The notes under the pieces were generated by a model that had not been told where the DNA came from, did no database searches, and was given only the letters and a program-made list of their open reading frames with translations. Source: Photorhabdus khanii NC19 (GTDB lineage Bacteria > Pseudomonadota > Gammaproteobacteria > Enterobacterales > Enterobacteriaceae). Taken from it: 60,542 nucleotides of DNA. Positions 38,409 through 50,200 of the stretch are shown in pieces (the stretch's first letter is position 1; the number at the start of each line of letters is the position of its first letter). The stretch is taken from positions 776,118 to 836,659 of the forward strand of contig NZ_AYSJ01000002.1 of the NCBI RefSeq assembly GCF_000517265.1, written 5' to 3'. The position numbers and the translations under genes were made by a program.

Positions 38409-38599
38409 CTTGCAATGAGTTGATCTACCGTATTGCTGGGTGTGCTTGCGTCGATATGCGCTTTGTGCACCAAGTATTCTCTGATACCTGAAAATGTGTG
38501 ATGTTGTGGTAATGGTTTGAGATAACGGTGAATTTTGTGTTCTTTGGGCACCCTCCAGATAGCTGGAAAAGTGTCGGCTATTCTTAAATTTTCTCCCAT
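38366..38599 (-). CDS. Hypothetical 77-residue protein or gene remnant
   Basis: The frame reads [20 protein letters not shown], then [20 protein letters not shown] and [18 protein letters not shown]. Its composition looks protein-like, but I recognise no family. It overlaps the lsrK 3' end by 43 bp on the opposite strand and lacks a good ribosome binding site. It could be the surviving C-terminus of a larger gene. The rest of the gap to 38692 shows nothing recognisable. Confidence 0.3.
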   Translation of the reverse strand: MGENLRIADTFPAIWRVPKEHKIHRYLKPLPQHHTFSGIREYLVHKAHIDASTPSNTVDQLIASYNPGAFHNEVVKP

Positions 38600-38692
38600 T
38601 GCTTAGAACAATTATCAGGGTTGAGGGGCCACGGGTCTATGCCCGGCGACTGTTGCTGACGAAATATATCTCCATCCCGGTCAATCAGCACA

Positions 38693-38926
38693 TTGTTTTT
38701 CATCGGTCATCAAGGCTTACACAGTGAAGAACCGGTAAAAGGTATGACGGAGCTAGGACCGGTTCAATTTCATCTATTGGCGAATGCTAACGGTATGAAA
38801 TCTGCTTTTCTCAAGAATCCAGAAGAACTTCCGAAAGTTTTGGAACAAGCATATCTTCTTAATGAACCATTTTTAATTGAGATCTCTGTTGTTTATGACT
38901 ATAACCTATTAAAACATGTAGCTTGA
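38693..38926 (+). pseudogene. C-terminal fragment of a thiamine-diphosphate-dependent enzyme
   Basis: The 77-residue frame ends with LGPVQFHLLANANGMKSAFL, KNPEELPKVLEQAYLLNEPF and LIEISVVYDYN. This is the usual end of the PP-binding domain of acetolactate-synthase-like enzymes, where an F/LA-x-x-x-G-x-x-G region is followed by a PEEL helix and a final IEI strand. The catalytic region is missing, so this is a remnant. It lies 47 bp before the nucleotidyltransferase gene and may come from the same lost operon. Confidence 0.6.
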
Positions 38927-38973
38927 TTCGATTCATGATTTATAGACTTGATATTCTTATAGGGTAAATTTAT

Positions 38974-40437
38974 ATGAACGCAAGAACTGACTATTTTATT
39001 CAGTCCGCATTAGAGGTTTTTGCAGAGAATCTCCTCGGTATTGTGGAAACTGATTCATATCTCCGCCAACCTGATTATTCTTCTCGGTGTGTGAGGCATT
39101 TCTACGTGATTGTACCTGATAATTTCGTCACAGGTTGCATTGCATCACTAAGATACCTTCAGGCGGAGTTTTTTGAGTTTACCTTAAATTATCTTACTAT
39201 TAGTGAGTTATCATATTATCCGCCTCATTGTATGTGGCAATTTACTAAAAATTCTTGGCTCTTACGGTCGGAAAAAATCAATGATGTGATATTCCCTAAT
39301 ATCAAAGGGAATCTTGATATATATAGACAAGCAGTCTTTAGTGTTGCTCATATTGCGCGTCTTTATTACCTCAGAAACTTGACGCCAAAGACTCACGTTT
39401 GGGGAGTACGCCAGCTTGGGTGGGCAATGCGTTACGCTGAATTGGGGCTATATCGTTTGCTCGAATCGACGGAACTATCCTGTATTCACAAAAATAGTGC
39501 GTATGCTTTGAAAGCACCAACAGAAGACCTTAATTGGTTGATCACTTGCAATACATCCTGGCAAAAGTTCGAAGAAGAACTTTTGTCCAATATTAATGTT
39601 TTTCGTGATTCAGCGGCACGGTTAAGTGGAATCGCGGAGTACTATTCGACATTATTGCAGCACTTGTACCCGGAGACACGTATTGTTCCAGCACATGGTA
39701 AAGTAGACGATCTTCTTTCATTACAACCCCTCATTGATCAAGTGATTATTCTCTTAAGGCAGTTTATTGGAGATAGATTATTAGCCTTTTATCTCCATGG
39801 TAGTGCTGCCCGAGGTGATATGCGAAGTGGTTCAGATATAGACTCTATTGCTATCGTGGATGAAGTTGATACGGTTGTTCTTGAAGCAATCCGCTCAACT
39901 CAATCTAGGTTTAAGGATTTATCCATCTCCGTATATAGCGCATCGAATGTTCACCAATATCCTAGTTTCAGAGCATATGCGCTCATTAATGGAACTAAGC
40001 GTGTTTATGGCAATCTCGCTTTAGAAATGAAACCATCATTGAAAAGCGATATATATGGTATTATTAACAACCTATTTACTATAAGGCAAATAGCTCGTGC
40101 TTATCTGGTTTCTGGTACATATGGACATCGGGCACATTATATGCTTGGACTGATGATGAAACTCACTGATCATGGTTGTTTGCGCCCTTTACAAACCCTA
40201 AAAAGTGGTTTCTATCCAACTAAAAAAACTCAGGTTTTGGAATACTACAGAGACAACGAAATTCTCACCGACATTATTAAATATACCCAAAACCTAAAAG
40301 AAGATGAGAACACGCTAAAGCAAAAATTGCTTATTGGAAGTCGAACTGAATTAGAAAGCTTATTTTATTCATTACTTGACGCATGTGAAATAGTGGCAGA
40401 GAAACTAAACATGGTACAAGTCGAGAAGTCAATTTGA
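38974..40437 (+). CDS. Nucleotidyltransferase-domain protein of unknown role
   Basis: The 487-residue protein has a canonical nucleotidyltransferase motif: LHGSAARGDMRSGSDIDSIA, with G276-S277 and the metal-binding D288 and D290. A third acidic residue probably follows near LSISVYSASNV. The N-terminal 240 residues look like a second, degenerate copy of the fold with a helical tail, lacking the GS...DxD motif. Such proteins resemble aminoglycoside or metabolite nucleotidyltransferases, but the substrate is unknown. It is intact among gene fragments, which argues for selection or recent arrival. Confidence 0.65.
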   Translation: MNARTDYFIQSALEVFAENLLGIVETDSYLRQPDYSSRCVRHFYVIVPDNFVTGCIASLRYLQAEFFEFTLNYLTISELSYYPPHCMWQFTKNSWLLRSEKINDVIFPNIKGNLDIYRQAVFSVAHIARLYYLRNLTPKTHVWGVRQLGWAMRYAELGLYRLLESTELSCIHKNSAYALKAPTEDLNWLITCNTSWQKFEEELLSNINVFRDSAARLSGIAEYYSTLLQHLYPETRIVPAHGKVDDLLSLQPLIDQVIILLRQFIGDRLLAFYLHGSAARGDMRSGSDIDSIAIVDEVDTVVLEAIRSTQSRFKDLSISVYSASNVHQYPSFRAYALINGTKRVYGNLALEMKPSLKSDIYGIINNLFTIRQIARAYLVSGTYGHRAHYMLGLMMKLTDHGCLRPLQTLKSGFYPTKKTQVLEYYRDNEILTDIIKYTQNLKEDENTLKQKLLIGSRTELESLFYSLLDACEIVAEKLNMVQVEKSI

Positions 40438-40601
40438 TAGACGGCATGACCCTAGTTCTCTCAGCTATAAATATTACGATGAGTAAGACATTAATTCGTA
40501 TCTAAACATAGTCATTAGCTAGTGCAATAATTTAATTATTGTAATCCTATTTATACCAATGTGTCAGTTTAATGCACATATTTTATTAAGAGGAATGAAG
40601 C

Positions 40602-40863
40602 ATGACGTCTAAAATATTGGAAAGATCAATTAACGAATTTTTTGAAGTACAACAATTATCAGACCAAACTATTCTCAAGCCAAATCGAAAAGTAAAGATG
40701 AAGATCCTAGATGAAGGTTTAATGCAAACAGCCATATGTAGAAGTAATGTAGGCCGAATCGATGAAAAAGAGTTGAAGCTTGAGTACCGAGGACATAATG
40801 TCCGAGATTTAGCAAATAACTATCCTTTTAGTGATGTTGTTTATCTTCTGATTACTTATTGTC
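40602..40863 (+). pseudogene. N-terminal fragment of a citrate-synthase-family gene
   Basis: After MTSKILERSINEFFEVQQLS the frame reads TAICRSNVGRIDEKELKLEY, RGHNVRDLANNYPFSDVVYL and LI. The R/S-x-V-x-x-I-D-x-x-x-L-x-YRGHNxxDLA pattern is that of citrate and 2-methylcitrate synthases. Sequence breaks off after about 87 codons and continues into unrelated acyl-CoA synthetase sequence, so no functional enzyme remains. Confidence 0.65.
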
Positions 40864-41031
40864 TATTCTCACCGTGGCGTGTTTCTAAATGCCATTTCTA
40901 ATGTTTTAGATTGGGATATACCAAAGCAACCGACGTTCTTATGGACATTACCAATGTTTCATTGTAATGGGTGGTGTTTTCCGTGGGCTATCACTGCTCG
41001 GGGAGGTACACACATTTGTATGCGCAAGAAG
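40864..41031 (+). pseudogene. Internal fragment of an acyl-CoA synthetase (AMP-binding) gene
   Basis: The frame reads YSHRGVFLNAISNVLDWDIP, then TFLWTLPMFHCNGWCFPWAI and GGTHICMRK. The LPMFHCNGWCFPW segment is diagnostic for medium/long-chain acyl-CoA synthetases of the ANL superfamily. Neither the P-loop before it nor the rest of the enzyme after it is present. It is fused upstream to the citrate-synthase piece and downstream to a piece of lsrK. Confidence 0.75.
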
Positions 41032-41065
41032 CGGTATGGTTCAGGCGGAATCCATCAGTTTCTTT
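41032..41065 (+). repeat. 34-bp exact copy of an internal lsrK segment
   Basis: The 34 bases starting CGGTATGGTTCAGGCGGAAT are identical to lsrK positions 37721-37754, in the same orientation. Flanking sequences differ on both sides. It is 3.3 kb away from the source and has no independent function visible. Confidence 0.9.
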
Positions 41066-41297
41066 CAATTCTTATCTTTCTGTTCGAGATATATCCGATA
41101 ATCTTGTGGTAACATTTATCCTGAAAGACTTCTATTGATTGATGTTAATGTCTTTAATGTCAGATTTCTGGTTAGTTGATACAGTAATAAATTGAAAATA
41201 ATAACGTCAATTATATTTTTCATAGTAATAATATGAGCATAAATAAAATTAACACAGAAAACATTAAAACAGTTTTCTTTACGATTGGTGATTCAAG

Positions 41298-42620
41298 ATG
41301 AATAGCACTAAAACAATCAATATCCAAGATGTTATTAATAATCAAAAACTTTCGAAAGTGCAATGGCAAGTATTAATTCTCTGTTTCTTAGTTGTTGTTA
41401 TTGATGGTTTTGACACTGTATTAATGGGATATATTGCACCGGCAGTGATAAATGATTTTAAAGTAGAAGGTGCTATTCTTGGTCCGACTATGAGCGCTGC
41501 CCTTTTTGGATTATCGTTGGGTTCGATTTTTTCTGGCCCACTTGCCGATCGGTTTGGTCGAAAGTCAGTGCTGACAACGTCAGTCACTGTTTTTGGCCTA
41601 TTTAGTCTTGCCACAGCTTTAGCAGGTTCAATACAGACATTAACTATTTTGCGTTTTTTGACTGGGTTAGGTCTTGGTGCAGCAATGTCAAATGCAGTAA
41701 CTCTAATGTCTGAATATGCACCAGAGCATCGGAGATCGTTGTTAATAAATATCGTTTTTTGTGGTTTTCCTCTTGGCGCAGCAGTAGGGGGGATAGTGTC
41801 TGCATGGATTATTCCACATTTTGGTTGGCAGGGAGTTCTAATTTTAGGGGGGATTTTGCCATTACTTCTATCTTTATTTCTCTTTTCTTTATTACCTGAG
41901 TCACTTAGGTATTTGGCTTTTAAAAGGGGGGCGGAAGGTAATATAAGGCGGATTTTGTCTAAAATGACCAACAATCCTTTAAATGATATAAACAAGTTTG
42001 CTTTTGATGAAGAAGAAATTATACATAAGTCGTCAGTCAAAGCGGTTTTATCCAATCGATTCTTACTTGGGACTAGCATGTTATGGACAACCTATTTCAT
42101 GGGAGCATTGGTTTTTTATGTTCTGACAAGTTGGCTGCCGTTTTTAATGAACGATGTTGGTTTCAGTATTAGCATGGCGGCAACACTGACAGCGTTATTT
42201 CCTTTGGGGGGCGTAATAAGCGCTGTTTTTTCCGGTTGGTTAATGGATCGAATTAATCCTCATAAGGTAGTAGCAACTCATTATATATTAACGGGTATTT
42301 TGGTTTTCTTTATTGGTCAGGGAGAAAATATATTATTACTGAGTATTTTTATATTTCTTGCAGGGATAGCAATGAATGGTGCTCAGGCATCAATGGGGGC
42401 CATCTCCGCACAATTTTATCCGACTCATTGTCGGGCAACGGGTGTTGCCTGGATGTTAGGATTTGGAAGGTTCGGCGGGATTTGCGGTGCTTTATTTGGA
42501 GCAGAATTGATTAAGCTTGAATTAAATCATAGCAGTATTTTTGCAATTTTATCCATTCCCGCTATTTTAGCTGCTTTAGCATTGACATTTAAAGATGTGA
42601 GTTATAGAAGGCGTAAATAG
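41298..42620 (+). CDS. MFS transporter of the aromatic acid:H+ symporter (AAHS) type
   Basis: The 440-residue protein has 12 probable membrane helices. The helix-1 signature VVIDGFDTVLMGYIAPAV with its conserved aspartates and the loop motif GPLADRFGRKSVL place it with PcaK, BenK and MhpT. LRFLTGLGLGAAMSNAVTLM and a C-terminal WMLGFGRFGGICGALFGAEL agree. The substrate is probably an aromatic or other small carboxylate, taken up with protons; it cannot be narrowed down from sequence. It lies between the fragment zone and the NRPS with 807 bp on the NRPS side, so shared regulation is not implied. Confidence 0.85.
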   Translation: MNSTKTINIQDVINNQKLSKVQWQVLILCFLVVVIDGFDTVLMGYIAPAVINDFKVEGAILGPTMSAALFGLSLGSIFSGPLADRFGRKSVLTTSVTVFGLFSLATALAGSIQTLTILRFLTGLGLGAAMSNAVTLMSEYAPEHRRSLLINIVFCGFPLGAAVGGIVSAWIIPHFGWQGVLILGGILPLLLSLFLFSLLPESLRYLAFKRGAEGNIRRILSKMTNNPLNDINKFAFDEEEIIHKSSVKAVLSNRFLLGTSMLWTTYFMGALVFYVLTSWLPFLMNDVGFSISMAATLTALFPLGGVISAVFSGWLMDRINPHKVVATHYILTGILVFFIGQGENILLLSIFIFLAGIAMNGAQASMGAISAQFYPTHCRATGVAWMLGFGRFGGICGALFGAELIKLELNHSSIFAILSIPAILAALALTFKDVSYRRRK

Positions 42621-43427
42621 ATAACTTTATAAAGGGGTTATAAATATAACGGGTGGTTAATATATCCAGAAAAGCTAATGTTGATCAATTAAAATCTGAC
42701 AACTTGAGGGAGGTGTTTGAATAAATAATCATCTATTTCTTGGTGATAATCGTGGGAGGATGGTAATGATATTTTTCTGTGGAGTCTGGATTGATATTAA
42801 TGGTGTTTTTTTCTATTTAAAATAATGTGTTATGAATTGTTTTAACCTGATTTTGTATTGTTTTATAACTGATAATTTATGGATATTTATTTTTTAATAG
42901 GTTGAATTTATGGTTGAGATATTTTTTCATTATTGTAGTGGACAGGTTATGTCATAATGGATTATCAAAATAATTTTTTATAATTTATTTATCTTTTTTA
43001 AATTCTTAATTTGTTTTTAATAATTTCAATTAGAGACTAATAGACAGTGTATAAAATACAGTGTTGATTTGGCATTGATATATAATTAATCCAGTCAACT
43101 GTTCCATTTTTCATTATGTAATTCAGCATCAGCCAATAAAAATTGTAGCAAATTCGTAGAGCGTATCTAAAAAATAGGAATGAAAAAGGAATATCTTACT
43201 TTGGAGCATAAGATAGGCTATCTATTCCCTTGTCGGGAAAAATAGCGTCGAAAAATTATTAATTGGTAATTATTAACTGGGTTTTTGTATCCAGGATCTG
43301 AATATTTTTAATTGATTTCATACGTATCCGTTTTTATTTCGTGGGGAAAGAAATAAAAATAAAAAATAAATGGTAACTGTTGGAGATGACAGTTTTAAAA
43401 TTTCTAATAGATTCATTGGGGTAATAG
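42621..43427. other. AT-rich region upstream of the NRPS gene, no gene seen
   Basis: No sustained frame or known RNA motif was found in these 807 bp. A short hairpin, ATCTTA...TAAGAT, lies near 43192-43213. The last 300 bp probably hold the NRPS promoter. GGGGTAATAG stands before the NRPS ATG. Confidence 0.5.
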
Positions 43428-44250
43428 ATGAAAGATAACATTGCTAACGTGGGAAATGTTCTTAGAACTGAACTTGTTTCTCAGACGTCAAAAAATATAA
43501 CTAATGTAAGTGATAATTCACAACAGGCTCAGAATGTAAAGAATATCCTCCAGGTACTCACACCCAGTGAATTATTCTGGTATGAACGTCTTACTTCTTT
43601 GCAACCATTCCAGTTACCTTTCGAAACCGCCGGGGAGCAAGTGGAACCCAAGTGGGCAATAAGCGTTTGGTGCTCCCCGCTACCAGGAAATGGTGAAGAG
43701 GATCCATTACGGCTACTGTTGCAGGCATTTGCTATCTATCTTGCGCGTTTGACTCATCAAACCGAATTCCAAATTGGCTGGTGCGTAGATGAGGTCAAAG
43801 AGACTCCAAATATGTTGGCTGGTTTGGTGCCGGTGGTGCCTATGACCCTTGAAGTGGCGTTTGATAAGCCGTGGGGGGTAGTAGCTGACTGGATTGATGA
43901 TGAACTGGCCCGTCTGGTGCAGCACCGTACGTTCAGTCGTGATCTACTCTCCTATTTTCCTGACTTGCAGGTTACTTCGGCGTTAACAACAAACCCGTTA
44001 TGGCGGATAGCGGTCTCAGTGATAAAAAATAGCAAGTCGGGAGAGCAGGATGCATTGGGAGAATTACTGACCCTCCAGATCGATACACAGGGAGGTTTTC
44101 GCTGGATCTACGATGAAAATCGCCTGAGCACGGAAAATATTCAGCAGATGAGTGAACATTTACAGGTGCTGGCTTTGTCGAAAAAGATGGATGATGAAAT
44201 TCCCGTCAGGCAACTGAATTTGTTGCCTGAGGCTGAACGTACCCTGTTAC
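43428..44250 (+). other. NRPS starter region: half condensation domain
   Basis: The first about 275 residues resemble only the C-terminal half of a condensation domain: a FQIGWCVDEV strand and LAGLVPVVPMTLEVAFDKPW correspond to the VIGTP and GFFVNTL regions. The HHxxxDG active site is absent. It precedes A1, so it cannot condense in the usual way and is probably a docking or structural relic. The first 30 residues are Asn/Ser-rich. Confidence 0.65.
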
Positions 44251-47200
44251 TGGAAACTTGGAACGCCACGAAAGCAACCTATCCCGACCAGTTGTGTATT
44301 CATCAGTTGATTGAACAACAGGTGGAGAAAGCTCCGGAGTCACCTGCACTGGTGTATGAAAATCAGACACTCAGCTATGGGGAATTGAATGCTTGTGCCA
44401 ACCGGCTGGCGCATCAACTGATCGCGTTGGGTGTTAAACCGGATCAGCGGGTGGCGATTTGCATGGCAAGCTCACCGGCGCGGGTGGTGGGGTTGCTGGC
44501 GGTATTGAAAGCGGGGGGCGCTTATGTGCCGCTGGATCCTGCCTATTCGGGTGAACGTTTGTCTTATCTCCTGACCGATGCCGCGCCAGCTGTTGTGCTG
44601 GCCGATAGTACTGGGCGGGGAGCATTGGGTGGGGAGGCGCTTTCGGGGCTGACGGTATTGGACCCGAATACCTTGCCAGATCTGCCGGACAGTAACCCGC
44701 AGGTACCGGGATTAACGGCCCGGCATTTGGCGTATGTGATTTACACCTCTGGCTCGACTGGTATGCCAAAAGGGGTGATGGTGGAACATCGTGGTGTGAT
44801 TAATCTGGCGTTAGCACAAATTACCCGGCTTGATATTCGTGTAACCAGCCGGATGTTGCAGTTTGCTTCCTTCAGCTTTGATGCCAGTGTTTGGGAAATC
44901 ATGATAGCGCTGGGTGGGGGGGCAAGCTTAGTTATCCCGACCGACGCGGTTCGTCAGGATCTACGCCGTCTCTGGCATTATCTGGAAGAGCAGGCGGTGA
45001 CGCACGCCTGTTTGACGCCTGCGTTGCTCCGGGAAGGGGCTGATTTGCCGGCGATAACGATAAAACCCACGTTGGTACTGGCGGGGGAAGCCGCCAGTAC
45101 CACGTTGATTCAAGCACTGAGGGAGAAAGTGACGCTGTTCAATGCTTATGGCCCGACGGAAATCACTGTGTGTGCCACAACCTGGCGTTGCCCGTCAGAC
45201 TATACGGATACCTTAGTTCCTATTGGCCGTCCGATGACCAACACGCGCATTTATCTACTGGACGTTTATGGTCAGCCTGTACCACTAGGTGTGATCGGTG
45301 AGCTTTATGTGGGGGGAGATGGGGTTGCCCGTGGTTATTTCAACCGCCCTGAGTTGACCGCTGAACGTTTCTTGGCTGATCCATTCAGCAATGAACCTGG
45401 AGCGCGCATGTATCGCACCGGGGATTTAGCCCGTTACCGACCAGACGGCAATTTGGAATTCTTGGGGCGTAACGACCAGCAGGTTAAAATCCGTGGTTTC
45501 CGGATTGAACCGGGGGAAATTGAGGCCCGGCTGGTGGAATACCCGGCGGTGCGTGAAGCGGTGGTGCTGGCGTTAGGGGAGGGACAGGACAAACAGCTGG
45601 TTGCCTATGTGCTGACCCATGAGAATGACGGATTGGCAGTCCGCCTGCGTGAACACCTGAGGGCGCGGTTGCCGGATTATATGGTGCCGGTGGCGTTTGT
45701 GAGTCTGGAGAAATTCCCTTTGACGCTGAATGGCAAACTGGATCGCCGGGCGTTGCCTGCGCCAGGGGTGGAAGCTTTCGCTCGTCAGGTTTATGTCGCG
45801 CCGCAAGGGGAGATGGAGATTGCTCTGGCGACCCTTTGGCGTGAGTTACTGGGTATTGAGCCCATTAGCCGACACGACAGCTTCTTTGCGCTGGGAGGCC
45901 ATTCCCTGCTTGGCGTGCGGATGATTGAACGTCTGCATAGCCTGGGATTAACGCTGACTGCCCGTGACCTGTTCCAGTGCCCGATACTGTCAGAACTGGC
46001 GCAAATATTGCGGCCGCATCAGGTTGTGGGGGCGCTGCCGAATGTCATTACCTTAGCGACTACCGCATTGACGCCGGTGATGCTGCCGTTGATCGATCTG
46101 ACTCAGTCTGAAATTGATCACATTATCGAACAAGTACCGGGTGGGATTGCGACTATTCAGGATATCTACGCGTTGTCGCCGCTACAGGACGGTATCCTGT
46201 TTCATCACCTGTTGGCTAGAGAGGGTGACCCCTATCTACTAACCTGTCGGATGGTTTTTGCTGATCGCGAGCTGTTGGACCGTTATCTGGCGGCGATGCA
46301 ATACGTGGTTGATCGCCATGATATCTTACGGACTGCGTTTATCTGGCAAGGATTATCTGCACCGGCGCAGGTGGTGTGGCGTCAGGCGCTTTTATCGGTG
46401 ACTGAATTGACACTTGATTTGGCGGATGGGCCGGTCGGTGAGCAGTTGGCTCACCGTTTTGATCCGCGTCAGTATCGCTTTGATCTGAACCAAGCGCCGT
46501 TGTTGCGTTTTGTGATCGCACCGGAAACGGATGGTCGCTGGCAGGTGCTGCAATTACTGCATCACCTAATTGGCGATCGTACCACGATGGAAGTGATGCA
46601 CCGTGAAGTTTGGGCCTATCTTGCCGGACAGAGTGACAACTTACCGGTTCCGACGCCTTTCCGCAATCTGGTGGCTGAGGCCCGGTTGGGGGTGAGTCAG
46701 GCAGAGCATACCCGCTTCTTTACCGACATGCTGGCTGATGTGGATGAGCCAACGTTGCCGTTTGGGCTGATTGGGGTGCATTGTGATGGTTCGCAGATAA
46801 CACAATCGTACCGGATGTTATCGCCGGTGTTAAACGACCGCCTTCGTCAGCAGGCAAAATGCTTGGGTGTTAGCTTGGCAACGCTGTGCCATTTGGCTTG
46901 GGCGCAGGTGCTGTCACGGACCAGCGGGCAGGAGAAAGTGGTGTTTGGTACCGTGCTGTTTGGACGGATGCAGGTCGGCGAGGGTGCAGACAGTGGCATG
47001 GGGTTATTTATTAATACCTTGCCGCTGCGGTTGGATATCGACGATACCCCGGTATGTGACAGTGTGCTGGCGGTGCAGAGTCGACTGGCCTGGCTGTTAG
47101 GGCATGAGCATGCTTCACTGGCGCAAGCCCAGAGGTGCAGTGGTGTACAGGGAGAGAGCCCACTCTTTAGTGCACTGTTGAACTACCGGCATAATGAGCA

Positions 47201-50200
47201 AGTGCTGGCTCCGGATAAGGTTATACAGGGGATTGAATTCCTGGACGAACAGGAACGCACTAACTATCCCTTTGTGCTATCGGTGGAGGACGGTGGCTCC
47301 ACGTTGGGGCTGACTGCTCAGGCGGTGCAGCCGCTGGAACCGGAACGGGTATGCAGTTATATGCAGCAGGCGCTGGAGAGTCTGGTCGAAGCGCTGGAGC
47401 AGGCCCCGGGGACACCGGTACGAGCACTGAACATCCTGCCTGAAACGGAACGCACGCTGTTGCTGGAAACCTGGAACGCCACGGAAACCGCGTATCCTGA
47501 GCAGTTACGCATTCATCAGTTGTTTGAACAGCAGGTGGAGAAAACCCCGGAGACCGTCGCACTGATAGAAGGAGATCAAACGCTGAGTTATGCAGAGTTG
47601 AACACCTGCGCTAATCGGTTAGCCCGTCAACTGATCGAACAAGGTGTTTGCCCGAATGAGCATGTTGCGATGCTGTTAGCACGATCGACTGAACTGGTGG
47701 TAGCCCAGTTGGCTATCCTAAAGATGGGTGCTGTTTACGTCCCTGTCGATCTTAATATGCCGGACGAGCGGAAAAACTGGCTGATAAGCGATTGTTCAGC
47801 CAAATTGCTGCTCACTAATACGCGGGCTGATATCCCGGCTGACGTGATTGTTCCAGTGCTCTGCCTCTCTGATGAGACAGATAGGAGCAGAGAAGAAGAT
47901 CGTTTCAATCTCAATTTACCTTGCCTCAGCTCCGGTGCGGCGTATGTCATGTATACCTCCGGTTCGACCGGTACACCCAAAGGGGTGGTTGTGCCTCACC
48001 GTGCTGTGGTCCGGTTAGTGATTAATAACGGTTATGCTGAAATCGAACGGGATGAGCGAGTTGCTTTTACGGCTAATCCAGCGTTTGATGCCAGCACGTT
48101 TGAAGTCTGGGCACCGTTGCTCAATGGCGGTACATTGGTGGTTATCGACCATGCCACGTTGTTGACACCACACGAGTTAGTGCGAGCTCTAAAAATGCAT
48201 CACGTCACGGTTCTATGGCTGACTATCGGGCTGTTTAACCGGCTGGCGGCAGCATTGTCCCCGGTTCTTTCGCAGATTAAGGTGCTAATTTTCGGGGGAG
48301 ATATCCCTGATCTGCATGTGATTGCCCAGGTGTTGGATCATCATCCGCCACAACAATTACTACAGGCTTACGGTCCGAGCGAGGGAACCACCTTTACTAC
48401 GATGTATCCTATTGAAGTGCTACCGCAGGATGTGACCCGGATCCCGATTGGTCAGCCGATAGCGAATACCCGTGTTTATCTGCTGGATGCTGATGGTCAG
48501 CTGGTGCCGCTAGGCGTGATCGGTGAGATTTATGTGGGTGGAGATGGGGTTGCCGATGGTTATCTTAATCGTCCTGAGTTGACGGCTGAACGTTTCCTGG
48601 TGGATCCATTTAGTGATAAACCGGGTGCACGTATGTACCGGACTGGGGATTTAGCCCGCTATCTGTCGGACGGTAATCTGGAATTCCTTGGCCGTAACGA
48701 CCAACAGGTAAAAATTCGCGGTTTCCGTATTGAACCGGGTGAAATTGAAGCCCGGTTGACCGCTTACCCTGAGGTGCGTGAAGCGGCTGTTCTGGCGTTG
48801 GGCGAAGGACAGGATAAACGTCTGGTCGCCTATGTAGTAGCGCCGGAGAATGATGGGTTGGCGGTTGGCCTGCGTACTTATCTGAGTGTCATTTTACCGG
48901 ATTATATGGTGCCGGCGGCTTTTGTGCGCTTGGATGCCTTCCCGTTGACCTCTAACGGTAAGCTGGATCGTCGGGCGTTGCCGGCACCGGGGGAAGAAGC
49001 CTTTGCCCGTCAGGTTTATGAAGCACCGCAAGGGGAGATGGAAACGGTGCTGGCGGCGATTTGGCGTGAATTGCTGGGGGTTGAACAGATTAGCCGGCAT
49101 GACAATTTCTTTGCGCTCGGTGGTCATTCGCTGTTGGGTATACGGTTGATGAACCGGATAGCGGCTTTTGGCATCGAGCTGCCATTGAGCACGTTGTTTG
49201 AAGCACCTGCTTTAACGGCCTTTGCTGAGGCAATGGGTGCCCGGTTTGATAAACAGAGCAGGCTATTGCCCGCTATTCTGCCGATATCCCGTGAGGGGAA
49301 ATTGCCGCTGTCATTCTCTCAACAGCGTTTGTGGTTCCTGGCGCAGCTTGATGGCGTCAGTGATACCTATCATATTCCTGTGACCATACGCTTGCGTGGT
49401 CAAGTTGATATCGCTGCTTGGCAGCAGGCGCTGAATGCCTTGTTTGCCCGCCATGAAGCGTTACGTTCCGTATTTATGGTTGTCGACGGTCAGCCTCAGG
49501 TACGGCTATTGGCACCGGACAATGGATTACCTTTGTCACAACACGATCTGCGCGGGATCCCTGAGGCCGAAACGGTACTTGAACGCCTGAGTACAGAGGA
49601 AGTTTATACGCCGTTTGATCTCATGAGTGGCCCGTTGATCCGTGCTTTTCTTATCCGGCTCAGGGATGACGAATATCAGTTTTTGCTTACCCAGCATCAC
49701 ATTATTTCCGATGGCTGGTCGATCAATGTGCTGATCCGTGAATTCAGTACCCTCTATACAGCTTTCCTGGCAAAACAACCTGATCCATTGCCACCGCTGA
49801 CGATTCAATATCCTGATTATGCCGCCTGGCAGCGCCAATGGCTGTCCGCCGAACATACCCAAATTCAATCCGACTATTGGCGCATGATGCTGGCTGATGC
49901 GCCGGTTCTGCTGGATTTACCCACTGACCGGCCACGACCGCCTGAGCAATCGTTTGTGGGGAATACCTTGGCGGTCAATTTGGATGCTGAGTTAACGAAA
50001 GCCCTTAAGCGCCTGAGTGAACAGCAGGGTGTCACATTATTCATGACGATTTTGTCAGCCTGGGCGGCGGTGTTGTCTCGTTTGTCCGGTCAGGATGATG
50101 TGGTTATTGGTACTCCGAGTGCAGGCCGCAGTTGTCGGGAAGTAGAGCCGCTTATCGGCTTTTTTGTTAATACGCTGGCGTTGCGCATTGACTTATCGGG

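Noticed and set aside
41342..42079. 245-residue minus-strand frame inside the MFS gene
   Set aside because: It is the antisense shadow of the transporter, whose helices and motifs are unmistakable.
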